DNA of 64,000 nucleotides from Amycolatopsis roodepoortensis (GTDB taxonomy: Bacteria; Actinomycetota; Actinomycetes; Mycobacteriales; Pseudonocardiaceae). Each line of letters opens with the position of its first letter. Within the stretch, counting starts at the first letter, position 1. The DNA is taken from NCBI RefSeq assembly GCF_014873915.1, contig NZ_JADBEJ010000001.1, forward strand, positions 1,736,001 through 1,800,000, written 5' to 3'. Shown piece after piece: positions 17,256 through 28,200 of the stretch. Position numbers and translations under genes: made by a program. Under the pieces are notes generated by a model, which saw only the letters and a list, made by a program, of their open reading frames with translations, had not been told where the DNA came from and did no database searches.

Positions 17256-18383
17256 ATGAAGTTCACGAAACTGGCCACACTGGCCGTGGCGGTCGGCCTC
17301 GGTGCCGCGCTCACGGCCTGCGGTTCGAGTGAGAAGACCGTCGATCAGCAGGCGGCCGCGAGCGGTGCCGCGGGCGGCCTGGTCGGCGTCACCATGCCGA
17401 CCAAGTCGTCGGAGCGCTGGATCCACGACGGCGACAACATCAAGGCGGCGCTGGAGAAGCTGGGCTACCAGGTCGACCTGCAGTACGCCGAGGACGACAT
17501 CCCCACCCAGGTGAACCAGATCGAGAACCAGATCACCAAGGGCGCGAAGCTGCTCGTGATCGCCTCGATCGACGGCACCGCGATCACCACCCAGCTGCAG
17601 GAGGCCGCGGACAAGAAGATCCCGGTCATCGCCTACGACCGGTTGATCCGCAACACCCCGAACGTCGACTACTACGCGACCTTCGACAACTTCAAGGTCG
17701 GCGTGCAGCAGGCGACGTCGCTGCTCACCGGGCTCAAGGTGCTCAAGGAGGACGGCACGCCCGGCGAGGGCAAGGGACCGTTCAACGTCGAGCTCTTCGC
17801 CGGTTCGCCGGACGACAACAACGCGACGTTCTTCTTCAACGGCGCCATGTCCGTGCTGAAGCCGTACCTCGACAACGGCACGCTGGTCGTCAAGAGCGGC
17901 CAGACCGCTTTCAACGTCGCGGCGATTCTCCGCTGGCAGGCGGCGACCGCGCAGCGGCGGATGGAAGACCTGCTGACCAAGACCTACAGCTCCGGCGACA
18001 AGGTGCAGGGCGTGCTCTCACCGTACGACGGGCTCTCGATCGGCATCCTCTCGGCGCTGAAGAGCAACGGCTACGGTACCCCGGGTCAGCCGTACCCCGT
18101 GGTCACCGGCCAGGACGCCGAGGTCGCGTCGGTGAAGTCGATCATCGCGAACGAGCAGTACTCGACGATCTTCAAGGACACCCGCAAGCTCGCCGAGACC
18201 ACGGTCAAGATGGCCGACGCGGTGCTCAAGGGCGGCAAGGCCGAGACCAACAACACGACGGACTACAACAACGGCCAGAAGGTCGTGCCGGCGTTCCTGC
18301 TGGAGTCGGTGATCCTCAACAAGGGGAACTACCAGAAGGAACTCATCGACTCGGGCTACTACAAAGCGGAACAGCTGAGGTAG
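17256..18383 (+). CDS. Multiple-monosaccharide ABC transporter substrate-binding lipoprotein (ChvE-like)
   Basis: Binding protein of 375 aa with signal peptide [18 protein letters not shown] and lipobox LTAC. The mature protein has the ChvE/XylF-type signatures [17 protein letters not shown] and [20 protein letters not shown]. The ATG at 17256 follows GGAGAGAAGG; the longer frame begins inside araA and is rejected. ChvE-type proteins bind arabinose, xylose, glucose or galactose. Being next to araBDA makes arabinose the likely ligand. Confidence 0.88.
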   Translation: MKFTKLATLAVAVGLGAALTACGSSEKTVDQQAAASGAAGGLVGVTMPTKSSERWIHDGDNIKAALEKLGYQVDLQYAEDDIPTQVNQIENQITKGAKLLVIASIDGTAITTQLQEAADKKIPVIAYDRLIRNTPNVDYYATFDNFKVGVQQATSLLTGLKVLKEDGTPGEGKGPFNVELFAGSPDDNNATFFFNGAMSVLKPYLDNGTLVVKSGQTAFNVAAILRWQAATAQRRMEDLLTKTYSSGDKVQGVLSPYDGLSIGILSALKSNGYGTPGQPYPVVTGQDAEVASVKSIIANEQYSTIFKDTRKLAETTVKMADAVLKGGKAETNNTTDYNNGQKVVPAFLLESVILNKGNYQKELIDSGYYKAEQLR

Positions 18384-18387
18384 CGAC

Positions 18388-19911
18388 GTGACCGACGAAA
18401 TCCTTCGGATGCGGGGGATCACCAAGACCTTCCCCGGCGTCAAGGCGCTGCAGGACGTCAACCTGTCGGTGCGCCGGGGAGAGATCCACGCGATCTGCGG
18501 CGAGAACGGCGCGGGCAAGTCCACGCTGATGAAGGTGCTCTCGGGCGTCTACGCGCACGGCTCGTACGACGGCGAGATCGTCTTCGACGGCGAGCCGTGC
18601 GCGTTCTCCGCGATCCGCGACAGCGAACGCCGCGGCATCGTGATCATCCACCAGGAACTCGCGCTGTGCCAGCAACTGTCCATCGCGGAGAACATCTTCC
18701 TCGGCAACGAGAAGGCGCGCGGCGGGCTGATCGACTGGAACCGGACCAACTCCGAGGCCGGTGAGCTGCTGCGGCGCGTCGGCCTGCGGGAGAACCCGGT
18801 GACGCCGGTGCTCGACATCGGCGTCGGCAAACAGCAGCTGGTGGAGATCGCCAAGGCACTGTCCAAAGAGGTCAAACTGCTGATCCTCGACGAGCCGACG
18901 GCGGCGCTGAACGACGACGATTCGGCGCATCTGCTCGAACTGCTGCGCGGCCTGCGCGACGACGGCGTCACCTGCGTCCTGATCTCGCACAAGCTCAACG
19001 AGATCGCCGCGATCGCCGATTCGATCACCATCCTGCGTGACGGCAGGACGATCGAGACGCTCGACGCGAGCACGGTGACCGAAGACCGGATCATCGCCGG
19101 GATGGTCGGCCGGAAGCTGGAGAACCGGTTTCCGCCGAGGGAACCGCGGATCGGCGACGAGGTCCTCCGGATCGAGGACTGGACCGTGCACAGCCCGACG
19201 CAACACGGCCGGGTGGTGGTCGACGGCGCGAGCCTGACGCTGCGGCGCGGCGAGATCGTCGGGCTGGCGGGATTGATGGGCGCCGGGCGGACCGAGCTCG
19301 CGATGAGCGTGTTCGGCCGCTCGTACGGCAAGGACATCTCCGGTCGCCTGGTCAAGGACGGCAAGGAGATCGAGGTGCGCACGGTCGGCGACGCCGTCGC
19401 CAACGGGATCGCGTACGCCACCGAGGACCGCAAACGCTACGGGCTCAACCTCATCGAGGACATCCAGCGCAACATCTCCGGCGCGGCGCTGGGCAAACTC
19501 GCCCGGCGCGGCTGGGTGGACGAGAACGAAGAACATCGTGTCGCGGAGGAATTCCGCAAGAGCATGAACATCAAGGCACCGGACGTGCGCAGCGTGACCG
19601 GCACGCTCTCCGGCGGCAACCAGCAGAAGGTCGTGCTGTCCAAATGGATCCTCACCGATCCGGACGTGCTGATCCTCGACGAGCCCACCCGCGGCATCGA
19701 CGTCGGCGCGAAGTACGAGATCTACACGATCGTCAACCGGCTCGCCGACGAGGGGAAGGCCGTGCTGGTCATCTCCTCCGAGCTGCCGGAGCTGCTCGGT
19801 CTGTGCGACCGGATCTACACGCTGTCGGCGGGCCGGATCACCGGTGAGGTCGGCCGGGCCGAGGCCACCCAAGAGGTCCTCATGCGGGCGATGACCAGGG
19901 AACAGGAGTAA
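18388..19911 (+). CDS. Multiple-monosaccharide ABC transporter ATP-binding protein (GguA/MmsA-like)
   Basis: Double ATPase of 507 aa, start GTG 18388. Domain 1 carries GENGAGKST and [12 protein letters not shown]; domain 2 carries [15 protein letters not shown] and [13 protein letters not shown], plus the family segment [25 protein letters not shown]. It lies 4 nt after the binding-protein gene and 3 nt before the permease, forming a ChvE-GguA-GguB-type importer. Confidence 0.92.
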   Translation: MTDEILRMRGITKTFPGVKALQDVNLSVRRGEIHAICGENGAGKSTLMKVLSGVYAHGSYDGEIVFDGEPCAFSAIRDSERRGIVIIHQELALCQQLSIAENIFLGNEKARGGLIDWNRTNSEAGELLRRVGLRENPVTPVLDIGVGKQQLVEIAKALSKEVKLLILDEPTAALNDDDSAHLLELLRGLRDDGVTCVLISHKLNEIAAIADSITILRDGRTIETLDASTVTEDRIIAGMVGRKLENRFPPREPRIGDEVLRIEDWTVHSPTQHGRVVVDGASLTLRRGEIVGLAGLMGAGRTELAMSVFGRSYGKDISGRLVKDGKEIEVRTVGDAVANGIAYATEDRKRYGLNLIEDIQRNISGAALGKLARRGWVDENEEHRVAEEFRKSMNIKAPDVRSVTGTLSGGNQQKVVLSKWILTDPDVLILDEPTRGIDVGAKYEIYTIVNRLADEGKAVLVISSELPELLGLCDRIYTLSAGRITGEVGRAEATQEVLMRAMTREQE

Positions 19912-19914
19912 GAC

Positions 19915-21162
19915 ATGAGCACCGCCTCCGCCGACACCGTCACCGGTGTCGGTGACCAGCAGGGAGCCGCGCCGGCCAGGGCGCCGCGCCGGATCTCGTT
20001 CAACCCGCGAGAGAGCGGCATCTACGTCGCGTTCGCGCTGATCGTCGTGTTGTTCTCGATCCTCACCGGCGGCGCGCTGCTGGAACCGCAGAACATCTCG
20101 AACCTGATCGTGCAGAACTCGTACGTCCTGATCCTCGCGATCGGCATGATCCTGATCATCATCGCCGGGCACATCGACCTGTCGGTGGGGTCCGTGGTGG
20201 CGCTGACCGGCGCGATCTCGGCCGTGCTGATGGTGAACATGGGCATGGCGTGGCCGCTCGCGCTGCTGATCACGCTGGCCGTCGGCGCGGTGATCGGGGC
20301 GTGGCAAGGGTATTGGGTCGCCTACTTCGGCATTCCCGCGTTCATCGTGACGCTGGCGGGGATGCTGATCTTCCGCGCCCTCACCCTCACCGTGCTCGGT
20401 AACCAGGGCATCGGCCCGTTCCCGGACGAGGTGCGGACGCTGGCGAACGGGTTCACCGGCGGCTACCTCGGCAACATCGGGCTCGGCCCGCTCGGCGGCG
20501 CCGACGTGGTCAGCCTGCTGGTGGGCGCCCTGGCCATCGCGGGCGCGGTCGTCTCGCGGTGGCGCAAGCGGACGGCACGGCTGAACTACCTGCAGGAGGT
20601 GGACCCGCTGCCGATGTTCCTGCTGAAGATCGTCGCGGCGGCCGCCGTCGTGCTGTTCGTGGTGGTGCAGCTGGCGCGGTACAAGAACCTGCCGTGGGTG
20701 CTGATCCTGCTGTCCGTGCTGGTGATCGGCTACTCGCTGGTGACGACGCGCGCGGTGTTCGGCCGCCACATCTACGCCATCGGCGGGAACCTCCAGGCCG
20801 CGACGCTGTCCGGCGTCAAGGTCAAGTCCGTGACGTTCTGGATCTTCGTCAACATGGGCGTGCTGTCGGCCCTCGCGGGGATCATCGTGGCCGGACGGCT
20901 CAACCAGGCCGGACCGACCGCGGGCAACATGTTCGAACTCGACGCGATCGCCGCGGCGTTCATCGGCGGCGCCGCGGTCCAGGGCGGCGTCGGCAAGGTG
21001 GTCGGCGCGATCACCGGCGGCCTGATCATGGGCGTGATCAACAACGGCATGTCCCTCATCGGCGCGCCGACCGAGAGCGTGAACCTGGTCAAGGGTTTCG
21101 TGCTGCTCGCCGCCGTCGCCTACGACATCTGGACGAAACGGCGGGCCCGGACCGCCGCCTGA
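19915..21162 (+). CDS. Multiple-monosaccharide ABC transporter permease (GguB/MmsB-like)
   Basis: Single large permease of 415 aa that functions as a homodimer in this transporter class. The longer loop between helices (WRKRTARLNYLQEVDPLPMF) distinguishes GguB-type permeases from shorter RbsC types. Family motifs ILAIGMILIIIAGHIDLSVGS and FIGGAAVQGGVGKV are present. It is the last gene before a long hairpin at 21165-21210, the likely end of the transcript. Confidence 0.9.
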   Translation: MSTASADTVTGVGDQQGAAPARAPRRISFNPRESGIYVAFALIVVLFSILTGGALLEPQNISNLIVQNSYVLILAIGMILIIIAGHIDLSVGSVVALTGAISAVLMVNMGMAWPLALLITLAVGAVIGAWQGYWVAYFGIPAFIVTLAGMLIFRALTLTVLGNQGIGPFPDEVRTLANGFTGGYLGNIGLGPLGGADVVSLLVGALAIAGAVVSRWRKRTARLNYLQEVDPLPMFLLKIVAAAAVVLFVVVQLARYKNLPWVLILLSVLVIGYSLVTTRAVFGRHIYAIGGNLQAATLSGVKVKSVTFWIFVNMGVLSALAGIIVAGRLNQAGPTAGNMFELDAIAAAFIGGAAVQGGVGKVVGAITGGLIMGVINNGMSLIGAPTESVNLVKGFVLLAAVAYDIWTKRRARTAA

Positions 21163-21164
21163 CG

Positions 21165-21210
21165 GTCGTGAGTGTTTCGGGTCGTTCCGACGGCCCGAAA
21201 CACTCACGAC
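21165..21210. terminator. 46-nt hairpin between the transporter and GH51
   Basis: Two 20-nt arms beginning GTCGTGAGTGTTTCGGG pair with a single mismatch (a T opposite G, a wobble in RNA) around a 6-nt loop, 2 nt after the permease stop. There is no T tract. Its total length and CGTGAGTG outer arm resemble the 46-nt palindromes at 29014 and 62495. Confidence 0.7.
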
Positions 21211-21251
21211 CCGCTCGACCCATTCCTCGCAACGTCGCGAAAGGAAGTGCT

Positions 21252-23786
21252 GTGCGCAGCAGGTCAACCCGGATCAGTGTGCTGTCCCTGACCATCGCCG
21301 CCGGTGTCCTCGTGCCCGTTCAGACCGCTTCGGGCCAGACACCGACGACCGACTACAGCCTCGCCGTGGACGCGGCGGGACGCGGCGCCACGATCGACCG
21401 TTCGATGTACGGCGTCTTCTTCGAGGACATCAACCGCGCGGCGGACGGCGGCCTGTACGCCGAACTCGTGCAGAACCGGTCCTTCGAGTACGACAAGGCC
21501 GACAACGCGTCGTACACGCCGCTGACCGCATGGGCGCCCACGTCGCTCAACGGCGGGACCGGTACGGCGACGGTGGCCGACGACGACCGGCGGCTCAACG
21601 AGCGGAACCGCCGCTATCTCAAGCTCGACCTCACCCGTGGCGAGTACGGCGTCGCGAATTCGGGCTACAACTCGGGCATCCGGGTCGAGAAGGGCAAGCA
21701 GTACGACTTCTCGGTGTTCGCGCGGTCAGATCGCGCGGCGGGAACCCCGCTCACAGCCGCCGTCACCGATCCGGCGGGCAAGGCGCTCGCCGATCCCTTG
21801 CGGGTGCAGGTCCGCGGCGACGGCTGGGTGAAGTACACCGGCGCCTTCCGGGCGCGGGAGTCGAGCGCGCTGGGCAGGCTCGCGCTGACCGCGTCCGGTG
21901 GTGGCACGCTGCGGCTGGACATGGTGTCGCTGTTCCCGCGCGACACCTACAAGAACCGGCCCAACGGTATGCGGGCCGATCTCGCGGAGAAGATCGCCGC
22001 GCTCAAACCCGGTTTCGTGCGGTTCCCCGGCGGCTGCCTGGTCAACACCGGCAGCCACCAGGGTTACGAGGCGCCGAACTGGGAACGGAAGCGCTCGTAC
22101 CAGTGGAAGGACACCATCGGCCCGGTCGAGCAGCGGGCCACGAACGCGAACTTCTGGGGCTACAATCAGAGTTACGGCATCGGCTACTACGAGTACTTCC
22201 AGTTCTCCGAGGACATTGGCGCGATGCCGTTGCCCGTGGTGCCGGCGCTGGTCACCGGCTGCGGGCAGAACAAGGCGACCGACGATCCGGCGCTGCTGCG
22301 GCGGCACATCCAGGACACCCTCGACCTGATCGAGTTCGCGAACGGCCCGGTCACCTCGACCTGGGGAAAGAAGCGAGCCGAGATGGGGCATCCGGCGCCG
22401 TTCAACCTGACGCATGTCGGCGTCGGCAACGAGGAGAACCTGCCCGACGAGTTCTTCGCCCGCTTCACCGAGTTCCGCAAGGCGATCGCGGCGAAGTACC
22501 CGGGGATCACGGTGATCAGCAACTCGGGACCGGACGACACCGGCTCGACGTTCGACCGGCTGTGGGACCTGAACCGGAACGCGAAGGTCTCGATGGTCGA
22601 CGAGCATTACTACAACAGCCCGCAGTGGTTCCTGCAGAACAACCAGCGGTACGACACCTACGACCGCAACGGCCCGAAGGTGTTCCTCGGCGAGTACGCG
22701 TCGCTGGACAACAAGTTCGGCAACGCGCTGGCCGAAGCCGCGTACATGACCGGGCTGGAGCGGAACGCCGACATCGTCAAACTCGCGTCGTACGCGCCGC
22801 TGCTGGCGAACACCGACTACGTGCAGTGGAAACCGGACATGATCTGGTTCGACAACCAGCGTTCGTGGGGTTCGGCCAGTTACGAGACGCAGAAGCTGTT
22901 CATGACCAACGTCGGCGACCACGTCGTCCCGAGCAAGGCCTCGGCCACGCCTGCCACGGTCGCGCCGATCTCGGGCGCGATCGGACTGTCCACCTGGGCG
23001 ACGAGCGCGGCGTACGACGACGTCAAGGTCACGTCGGCCGACGGCGCGCAGCTGTTCTCGGACGACTTCTCCGGCGACGACTCGCGCTGGTCGAAGGTGG
23101 CCGGACGGGGTTCTTGGGCTGTGTCGAACGGCGCCTACGTCCAATCGGACCAGGCCGCCGAGAACACGCTGGTAACCGCGGGTGACCCCTCGTGGAGCAA
23201 CTACGACTTCTCGGTGAAGGCGACCAAGACCGGGGGCAAGGAAGGCTTCCTGGTGGCGTTCGGCGTCAAGGACACCGGCAACAACTACTGGTGGAACCTC
23301 GGCGGCTGGAACAACACGGTGTCCGCTGTCGAGAAGACCGAAGGCGGGGGCAAAACGACCCTGCTCCAGAACGACACCAAGATCGAGACCGGCAGGCAGT
23401 ACGACCTGCGGGTCGAGGTCCGCGGCCGTCAGGTCACGCTGTTCCTCGACGGACAGAAGTGGGGTTCGTTCACCGACGACAAGGTCGCCGAGCCGTTCCG
23501 GCAGGTCGTCACGCGCGACGTCAAGACCGGCGAACTTCTGGTCAAGGTCGTCAACGCCCAGGCCGCGGCCGCCCGCACCCGGGTCGATCTCGGTACCCGC
23601 GTCCAGCCGGGGTCGACCGCCCGCGTGACGACGCTCCAGGGCTCGCCGGACGACGTCAACACCGCCTTCAGCACGCCGATCGCGCCACGCGAATCGCGGT
23701 TCTCCGGCGTGTCGAACAGCTTCACCTACACCTTCCCACCGAACTCCGTGACCTTCCTGCGGTTCCCGGCCCGAGTGAGGGGATGA
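21252..23786 (+). CDS. Secreted alpha-L-arabinofuranosidase, GH51, with LamG-like insert
   Basis: Secreted enzyme of 844 aa that removes arabinofuranosyl units from arabinan or arabinoxylan. GTG 21252 opens a Sec signal (RSRSTRISVLSLTIAAGVLV) cleaved near ASGQ. A carbohydrate-binding-like segment (about 95-200) precedes the GH51 barrel, with acid/base Glu in GVGNEEN (about 394) and nucleophile in FLGEYASLD (about 480). A concanavalin/LamG-like segment (about 600-755) interrupts the C-terminal beta domain, which resumes at KTGELLVKVVN. The ATGA overlap with GH43 shows co-expression. The longer upstream frame belongs to no gene. Confidence 0.9.
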   Translation: MRSRSTRISVLSLTIAAGVLVPVQTASGQTPTTDYSLAVDAAGRGATIDRSMYGVFFEDINRAADGGLYAELVQNRSFEYDKADNASYTPLTAWAPTSLNGGTGTATVADDDRRLNERNRRYLKLDLTRGEYGVANSGYNSGIRVEKGKQYDFSVFARSDRAAGTPLTAAVTDPAGKALADPLRVQVRGDGWVKYTGAFRARESSALGRLALTASGGGTLRLDMVSLFPRDTYKNRPNGMRADLAEKIAALKPGFVRFPGGCLVNTGSHQGYEAPNWERKRSYQWKDTIGPVEQRATNANFWGYNQSYGIGYYEYFQFSEDIGAMPLPVVPALVTGCGQNKATDDPALLRRHIQDTLDLIEFANGPVTSTWGKKRAEMGHPAPFNLTHVGVGNEENLPDEFFARFTEFRKAIAAKYPGITVISNSGPDDTGSTFDRLWDLNRNAKVSMVDEHYYNSPQWFLQNNQRYDTYDRNGPKVFLGEYASLDNKFGNALAEAAYMTGLERNADIVKLASYAPLLANTDYVQWKPDMIWFDNQRSWGSASYETQKLFMTNVGDHVVPSKASATPATVAPISGAIGLSTWATSAAYDDVKVTSADGAQLFSDDFSGDDSRWSKVAGRGSWAVSNGAYVQSDQAAENTLVTAGDPSWSNYDFSVKATKTGGKEGFLVAFGVKDTGNNYWWNLGGWNNTVSAVEKTEGGGKTTLLQNDTKIETGRQYDLRVEVRGRQVTLFLDGQKWGSFTDDKVAEPFRQVVTRDVKTGELLVKVVNAQAAAARTRVDLGTRVQPGSTARVTTLQGSPDDVNTAFSTPIAPRESRFSGVSNSFTYTFPPNSVTFLRFPARVRG

Positions 23787-25246
23787 CCATGACCATCGAC
23801 CGTCGTGACCTGTTCAGAGCCGGAGGCGGGCTCCTGGCCGTCACCGCCGTCGGCAGCCTGGCGCCGGGTACGGCCCAAGCCGCCGAGGCCTCTCCCGCCT
23901 CGCTGACCACCCGGAATCCGCTGGTCGAACAGCGGGCCGACCCGTTCATCACCCGGCCGGTGAACGGGATGTACTACCTGACCGGTTCGGTGCCGGAGTA
24001 CGACCGCATCGTCGTGCGTGGTGCCGCCACGATCGACGGCCTGGCCACCGCCAGGGAGACGACGATCTGGCGACGTCCGTCGTCGGGGAAGATGGGCGGC
24101 CATATCTGGGCGCCGGAACTGCACCGGATCGACGGGCGCTGGTACGTCTACTTCGCCGCGGGTGACTCCGACGACGTGTTCCGCATCCGGACCTACGTCC
24201 TGGAGTCCACTTCGGACGATCCGCGGGCGGGAACGTGGGTGCTGCGCGGGCAGATGGTGACCAAATGGGACACCTTCACCCTCGATTCGACGACGTTCGA
24301 GCATCGCGGCAAACGCTACTTCGCCTGGGCGCAGAGCGAACCGGGGATCGCGACCAACAGCAACCTGTACCTCTCGGAGATGGCCTCGCCGCTGGCGCTC
24401 AAGGGTGACCCTGTCCGGCTCGCGGTGCCGACCCTGCCTTGGGAAGTTCAGGGCTTCAAGGTCAACGAGGGGCCGGCGGTGCTCATCCGCAACGGGCGGG
24501 TGTTCATGACCTACTCGGCGAGCGCCACCGACGCCCGGTACTGCATGGGCTTGCTGACCGCGGACGAACGTTCGGATCTGCTCGACCCGCGTTCGTGGAC
24601 GAAGTCCCCGCAGCCGGTATTCACCACGAACGAGGCCACCCGGCAGTACGGGCCGGGGCACAACTCGTTCACCGTCGCCGAGGACGGCTCGGACGTGCTC
24701 GTGTACCACGCCCGCGACTACCGCGACATCACCGGCGACCCGTTGTACGACCCGAACCGGCACACCCGGGTGCAGCGGTTGTACTGGAACGACGATGGCA
24801 CGCCAAGTTTCGGTGTCCCGGTGGGCAAAGGCGGTCCTTGTGTGCGACTGTCCCCGATGGACGATCCGGCGTTGTACGTGCGGCACTACGAGTACCGGCT
24901 GACCGCCGACGGCAACGTCCGGGAGCTCGCCGACTCGCAGTTCCGGATCGTCGCGGGGTTCCGCGGAGCGGGCACCGTCGCACTGCAATCGGTGAACTTC
25001 CCGGATCGGTACGTCCGGGTCGTGGACCCGGCGACCGTGCGGATCGATCCGTACGACGAGAGCGACGCGTACGGCCGGGCGGCTAGTTTCACCCAGGTGC
25101 CGGGCCTTTCCGACCGGCTGGCGGTGTCGTTCCGCCTCGCGGGTGAACCTGCCACCTATTTGGCCCACGACAAGGGAAGGATCTTGGTCTTCCGCCCCGG
25201 TACCGCGGTGCGGGATCGTCAACGGGTCAGCTTCCGGCTCAGCTGA
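23783..25246 (+). CDS. Secreted GH43 arabinosidase with C-terminal CBM42 (AbfB) domain
   Basis: Exported protein of 487 aa with a twin-arginine-like signal (DRRDLFRAGGG, then a hydrophobic stretch ending AQAAE). The five-bladed GH43 domain covers about residues 45-350, with the expected early Asp (EQRADPFITRP) and DSTTF/NEGPAV segments. Residues about 359-487 (ALYVRHYEYRLTADGNV to FPDRYVRVV) form an arabinofuranose-binding AbfB/CBM42 domain. It likely works with the GH51 enzyme on arabinan side chains. Start ATG 23783 overlaps the GH51 stop; ATG 23789 is also possible. Confidence 0.87.
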   Translation: MTMTIDRRDLFRAGGGLLAVTAVGSLAPGTAQAAEASPASLTTRNPLVEQRADPFITRPVNGMYYLTGSVPEYDRIVVRGAATIDGLATARETTIWRRPSSGKMGGHIWAPELHRIDGRWYVYFAAGDSDDVFRIRTYVLESTSDDPRAGTWVLRGQMVTKWDTFTLDSTTFEHRGKRYFAWAQSEPGIATNSNLYLSEMASPLALKGDPVRLAVPTLPWEVQGFKVNEGPAVLIRNGRVFMTYSASATDARYCMGLLTADERSDLLDPRSWTKSPQPVFTTNEATRQYGPGHNSFTVAEDGSDVLVYHARDYRDITGDPLYDPNRHTRVQRLYWNDDGTPSFGVPVGKGGPCVRLSPMDDPALYVRHYEYRLTADGNVRELADSQFRIVAGFRGAGTVALQSVNFPDRYVRVVDPATVRIDPYDESDAYGRAASFTQVPGLSDRLAVSFRLAGEPATYLAHDKGRILVFRPGTAVRDRQRVSFRLS

Positions 25247-25268
25247 ATTCCCTGGGAGGTTGAACGCA

Positions 25269-28200
25269 GTGCTGCGAACACGCCCCATCGTCCTGGTCCT
25301 GGCAATGCTCGCCGGGACCCTTGTCGCGGCCGTCACTCCGGCGGCCGCCGATGTCCAGTCCTATCTCGACGATCCACGCAAAGTCGCCGAAGGCCAGGAG
25401 CCACCGCACGCATTCCTTCGCCCCTACGCCGACGTCTCCGCCGCGGCCCGCCGCGATGAACGCAGTCCGTACACCCAGTCGCTGGACGGCAAGTGGCGGA
25501 TCGCGATGGCGGACAACCCGTCTCAGGTCCCGGCGGGATTCCACGAGGACGGCTACGACGTCTCGCGCTGGCGTGAGGTGTCCGTCCCGCACACCTGGCA
25601 GACGGACGGTCTGGACCACCCGATCTTCCGCAACATCGCCACCGAGATCCAGCCCGACGACCCGCCGCGCGTCCCGCGTGACGTCAACCCGACCGGCGCC
25701 TACGTCCGTGACTTCACCCTGCCCGCGGACTGGGCGGAACGTGAGACCTTCCTGCGCTTCGAGGGTGTCACGTCGGCGTACTTCGTCTGGGTCAACGGGA
25801 AGTACATCGGCTACGACCAGGGCGGCTACACGCCGGCGGAGTTCGACATCTCCTCCGCGCTGCGCCCTGGCCCGAACCGGATCGCCGTGCAAGTGCACCG
25901 CTGGAGCGCGGGCGCCTATCTGGAGGACGTCGACCAGTGGCGGTACTCGGGCATCTTCCGCTCGGTGACCCTGCATTCGACGCCGGGGACGTTCATCCAG
26001 GACGTCGGGCTGACGACCGATCTCGACGCGACCTACACCGACGCCACCCTCAAGGCCGCGGTCGAGGTCGCCACCAAACCCGGTGGGGCCACGGGCAAGC
26101 ACCGTGCCGGGCTGAGCCTGCGTGACGCCGCGGGCAAGGAGGTCGGGGCCACGAGCGGGGAGGTCGACGCGGGTGGCAAGACCGCGTTGAGCCTGCCCGT
26201 CCGGAATCCGGCGAAGTGGACCGACGAGACGCCGAACCTGTACACGGCGGTGCTCACGTTGACCGCGCCCGACGGCCGCGTCACGCACATCACCAGCGAG
26301 ACGGTCGGGTTCCGTGAGATCGAGATCCGCGACAAACAGTTGCTGGTCAACGGGAAACGGGTGCTGTTCAAGGGCGTCAACCGCGCCGAGACCGACCCCG
26401 ACCACGGCAGGCATGTGCCCCGGCGCGCGCAGGAACGCGACGTCGCGCTGATGAAGCAGCTCAACGTCAACGCGGTCCGCACCTCGCACTATCCGTCGGA
26501 TCCCTATTTCTACGAACTGGCCGACCGGCACGGGCTCTGGATCGACGACGAAATCGACATCGAGACCCACAACCACGAGAACTGCGCCCGGTACTGTCAG
26601 GCGAACGACCCGGCTTGGCGGGACGCGTTCTTCGACCGCATGATCGGCATGGTCGAGCGGGACAAGAACCACCCGAGCGTCTTCCTGTGGGACACCGGCA
26701 ACGAGGCAGGACTCGGCGCGCATCACTTCGCGCTGGCGGAATGGCTGGACGCGAACGAACCGACCCGGCCGATCTACCACCAGTCGAACAGCCCGGACGG
26801 GGACGCGCCGTTCGCGGACGTGTGGGGGCCGCGGTATCCGTCTCCGGAGAAGTTCGAGGAGCAGGCGAAGAACACCACCAAACCGCTGATCTTCGGCGAG
26901 TACGCCCACGCCATGGGCAACAGCCTCGGCAACTTCCGGGAGTTCTGGGACACCATCCGGGCGAATCCGCAGACCCAGGGCGGGTTCATCTGGGACTGGG
27001 CGGAGCAGAACATCCGGCAGCGGATCCGGATCACGCCCGATTCGTCGGGTAACGACATCTCGGCGCATCTCAGCGGGAAGCCGGAGCTGGTCGACGGCCA
27101 TCGCGGCAAGGCGCTGGCGCTGTCCGGGCTGGACGATTTCGTCGAGGTCTACCGCGACCGGAAGCTCGACATCACCGGGAAGGCGCTGACCCTGGACGCC
27201 TGGGTGAAGCCCGGGAAGTGGACCGGCGACTTCCGCATCCTCGGCAAGGGCGATCACCAGTACGCGCTCAAGATGAAGACGGAGGACACGCTGGAGTTCT
27301 TCATCCACAGTGGAACGTGGCAGGCGGTGCAGGCGAAGGTGCCCGCCGACTTCTACGGCAACTGGCACCGGGTGAGCGGTACTTACGACGGAACCGCGCT
27401 GCGGCTCTACCTCGACGGCAAGGAGATCGGGAGCAAACCGTTCACCGGCGCGATCGACTCGTCCTCGGCGGAGGTCAACATCGGGCGTGACTTCGAGACG
27501 TCGTGGAACGACCCGTCGAGTATCGGCTGGATGGGCCGCGGCGCCGTCGACGACGTCCGTATTTATGACAAGCCGCTGTCCGCCGCGGAGCTGTCCGGCT
27601 CCACTCCGGCCGGCGGTGCCGTCCTGGCGCTGGACTTCGACAGCGTCGCGGATCGGGGGAGCCACCTTTCCTACGGCTCCAGTCTGTCCGGTGTGGACGG
27701 CCTGATCGGCACGGATCGTTCGGCGCAGCCGGAGACCGCGCAGATGGCGTGGGCGCACCAACCGCTCCGGTTCGCCTACTCGGGTGGTTCGTTGTCGGTG
27801 ACCAACGAGCGTCAATTCAAGGGCACCGACGAGCTGAACCTGCGGTGGCGGGTCCAGGAAGGCTCCCGGATCGTCGCTCGTGGCGAACAGCCGTTGCGGG
27901 TCGGCGCCGGGACGACCGGGCGGGTCGCCGTACCCGTGCCGCCGAACCCCGCGGACCGGGAGCGGTTCCTCACCGTCGAGGCGGTGACGACCCAGGGCGA
28001 GCCGATGCTCGCGCGGGGACATGTCCTGGCGCACGACCAGTTCTCCCTCGGCGGGAAGCGGGTGCCGGGCCTGGACAGGTCGCCGCTCGACGGGAAGTCC
28101 GTCGGTGTCGTCGAGGACGCGGGTTCGGTGACGGCGTCGGCGGCCGGCGTCACGTACCGGGTGGACAAGGCCACCGGTGCGCTGGCGTCGATCCGGCACC

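Noticed and set aside
18343..21267. A 974-codon open frame on the minus strand
   Set aside because: It lies antisense to the clear ATPase and permease genes, is rich in His/Asp/Arg as expected of third-position GC shadows, and shows no domain.
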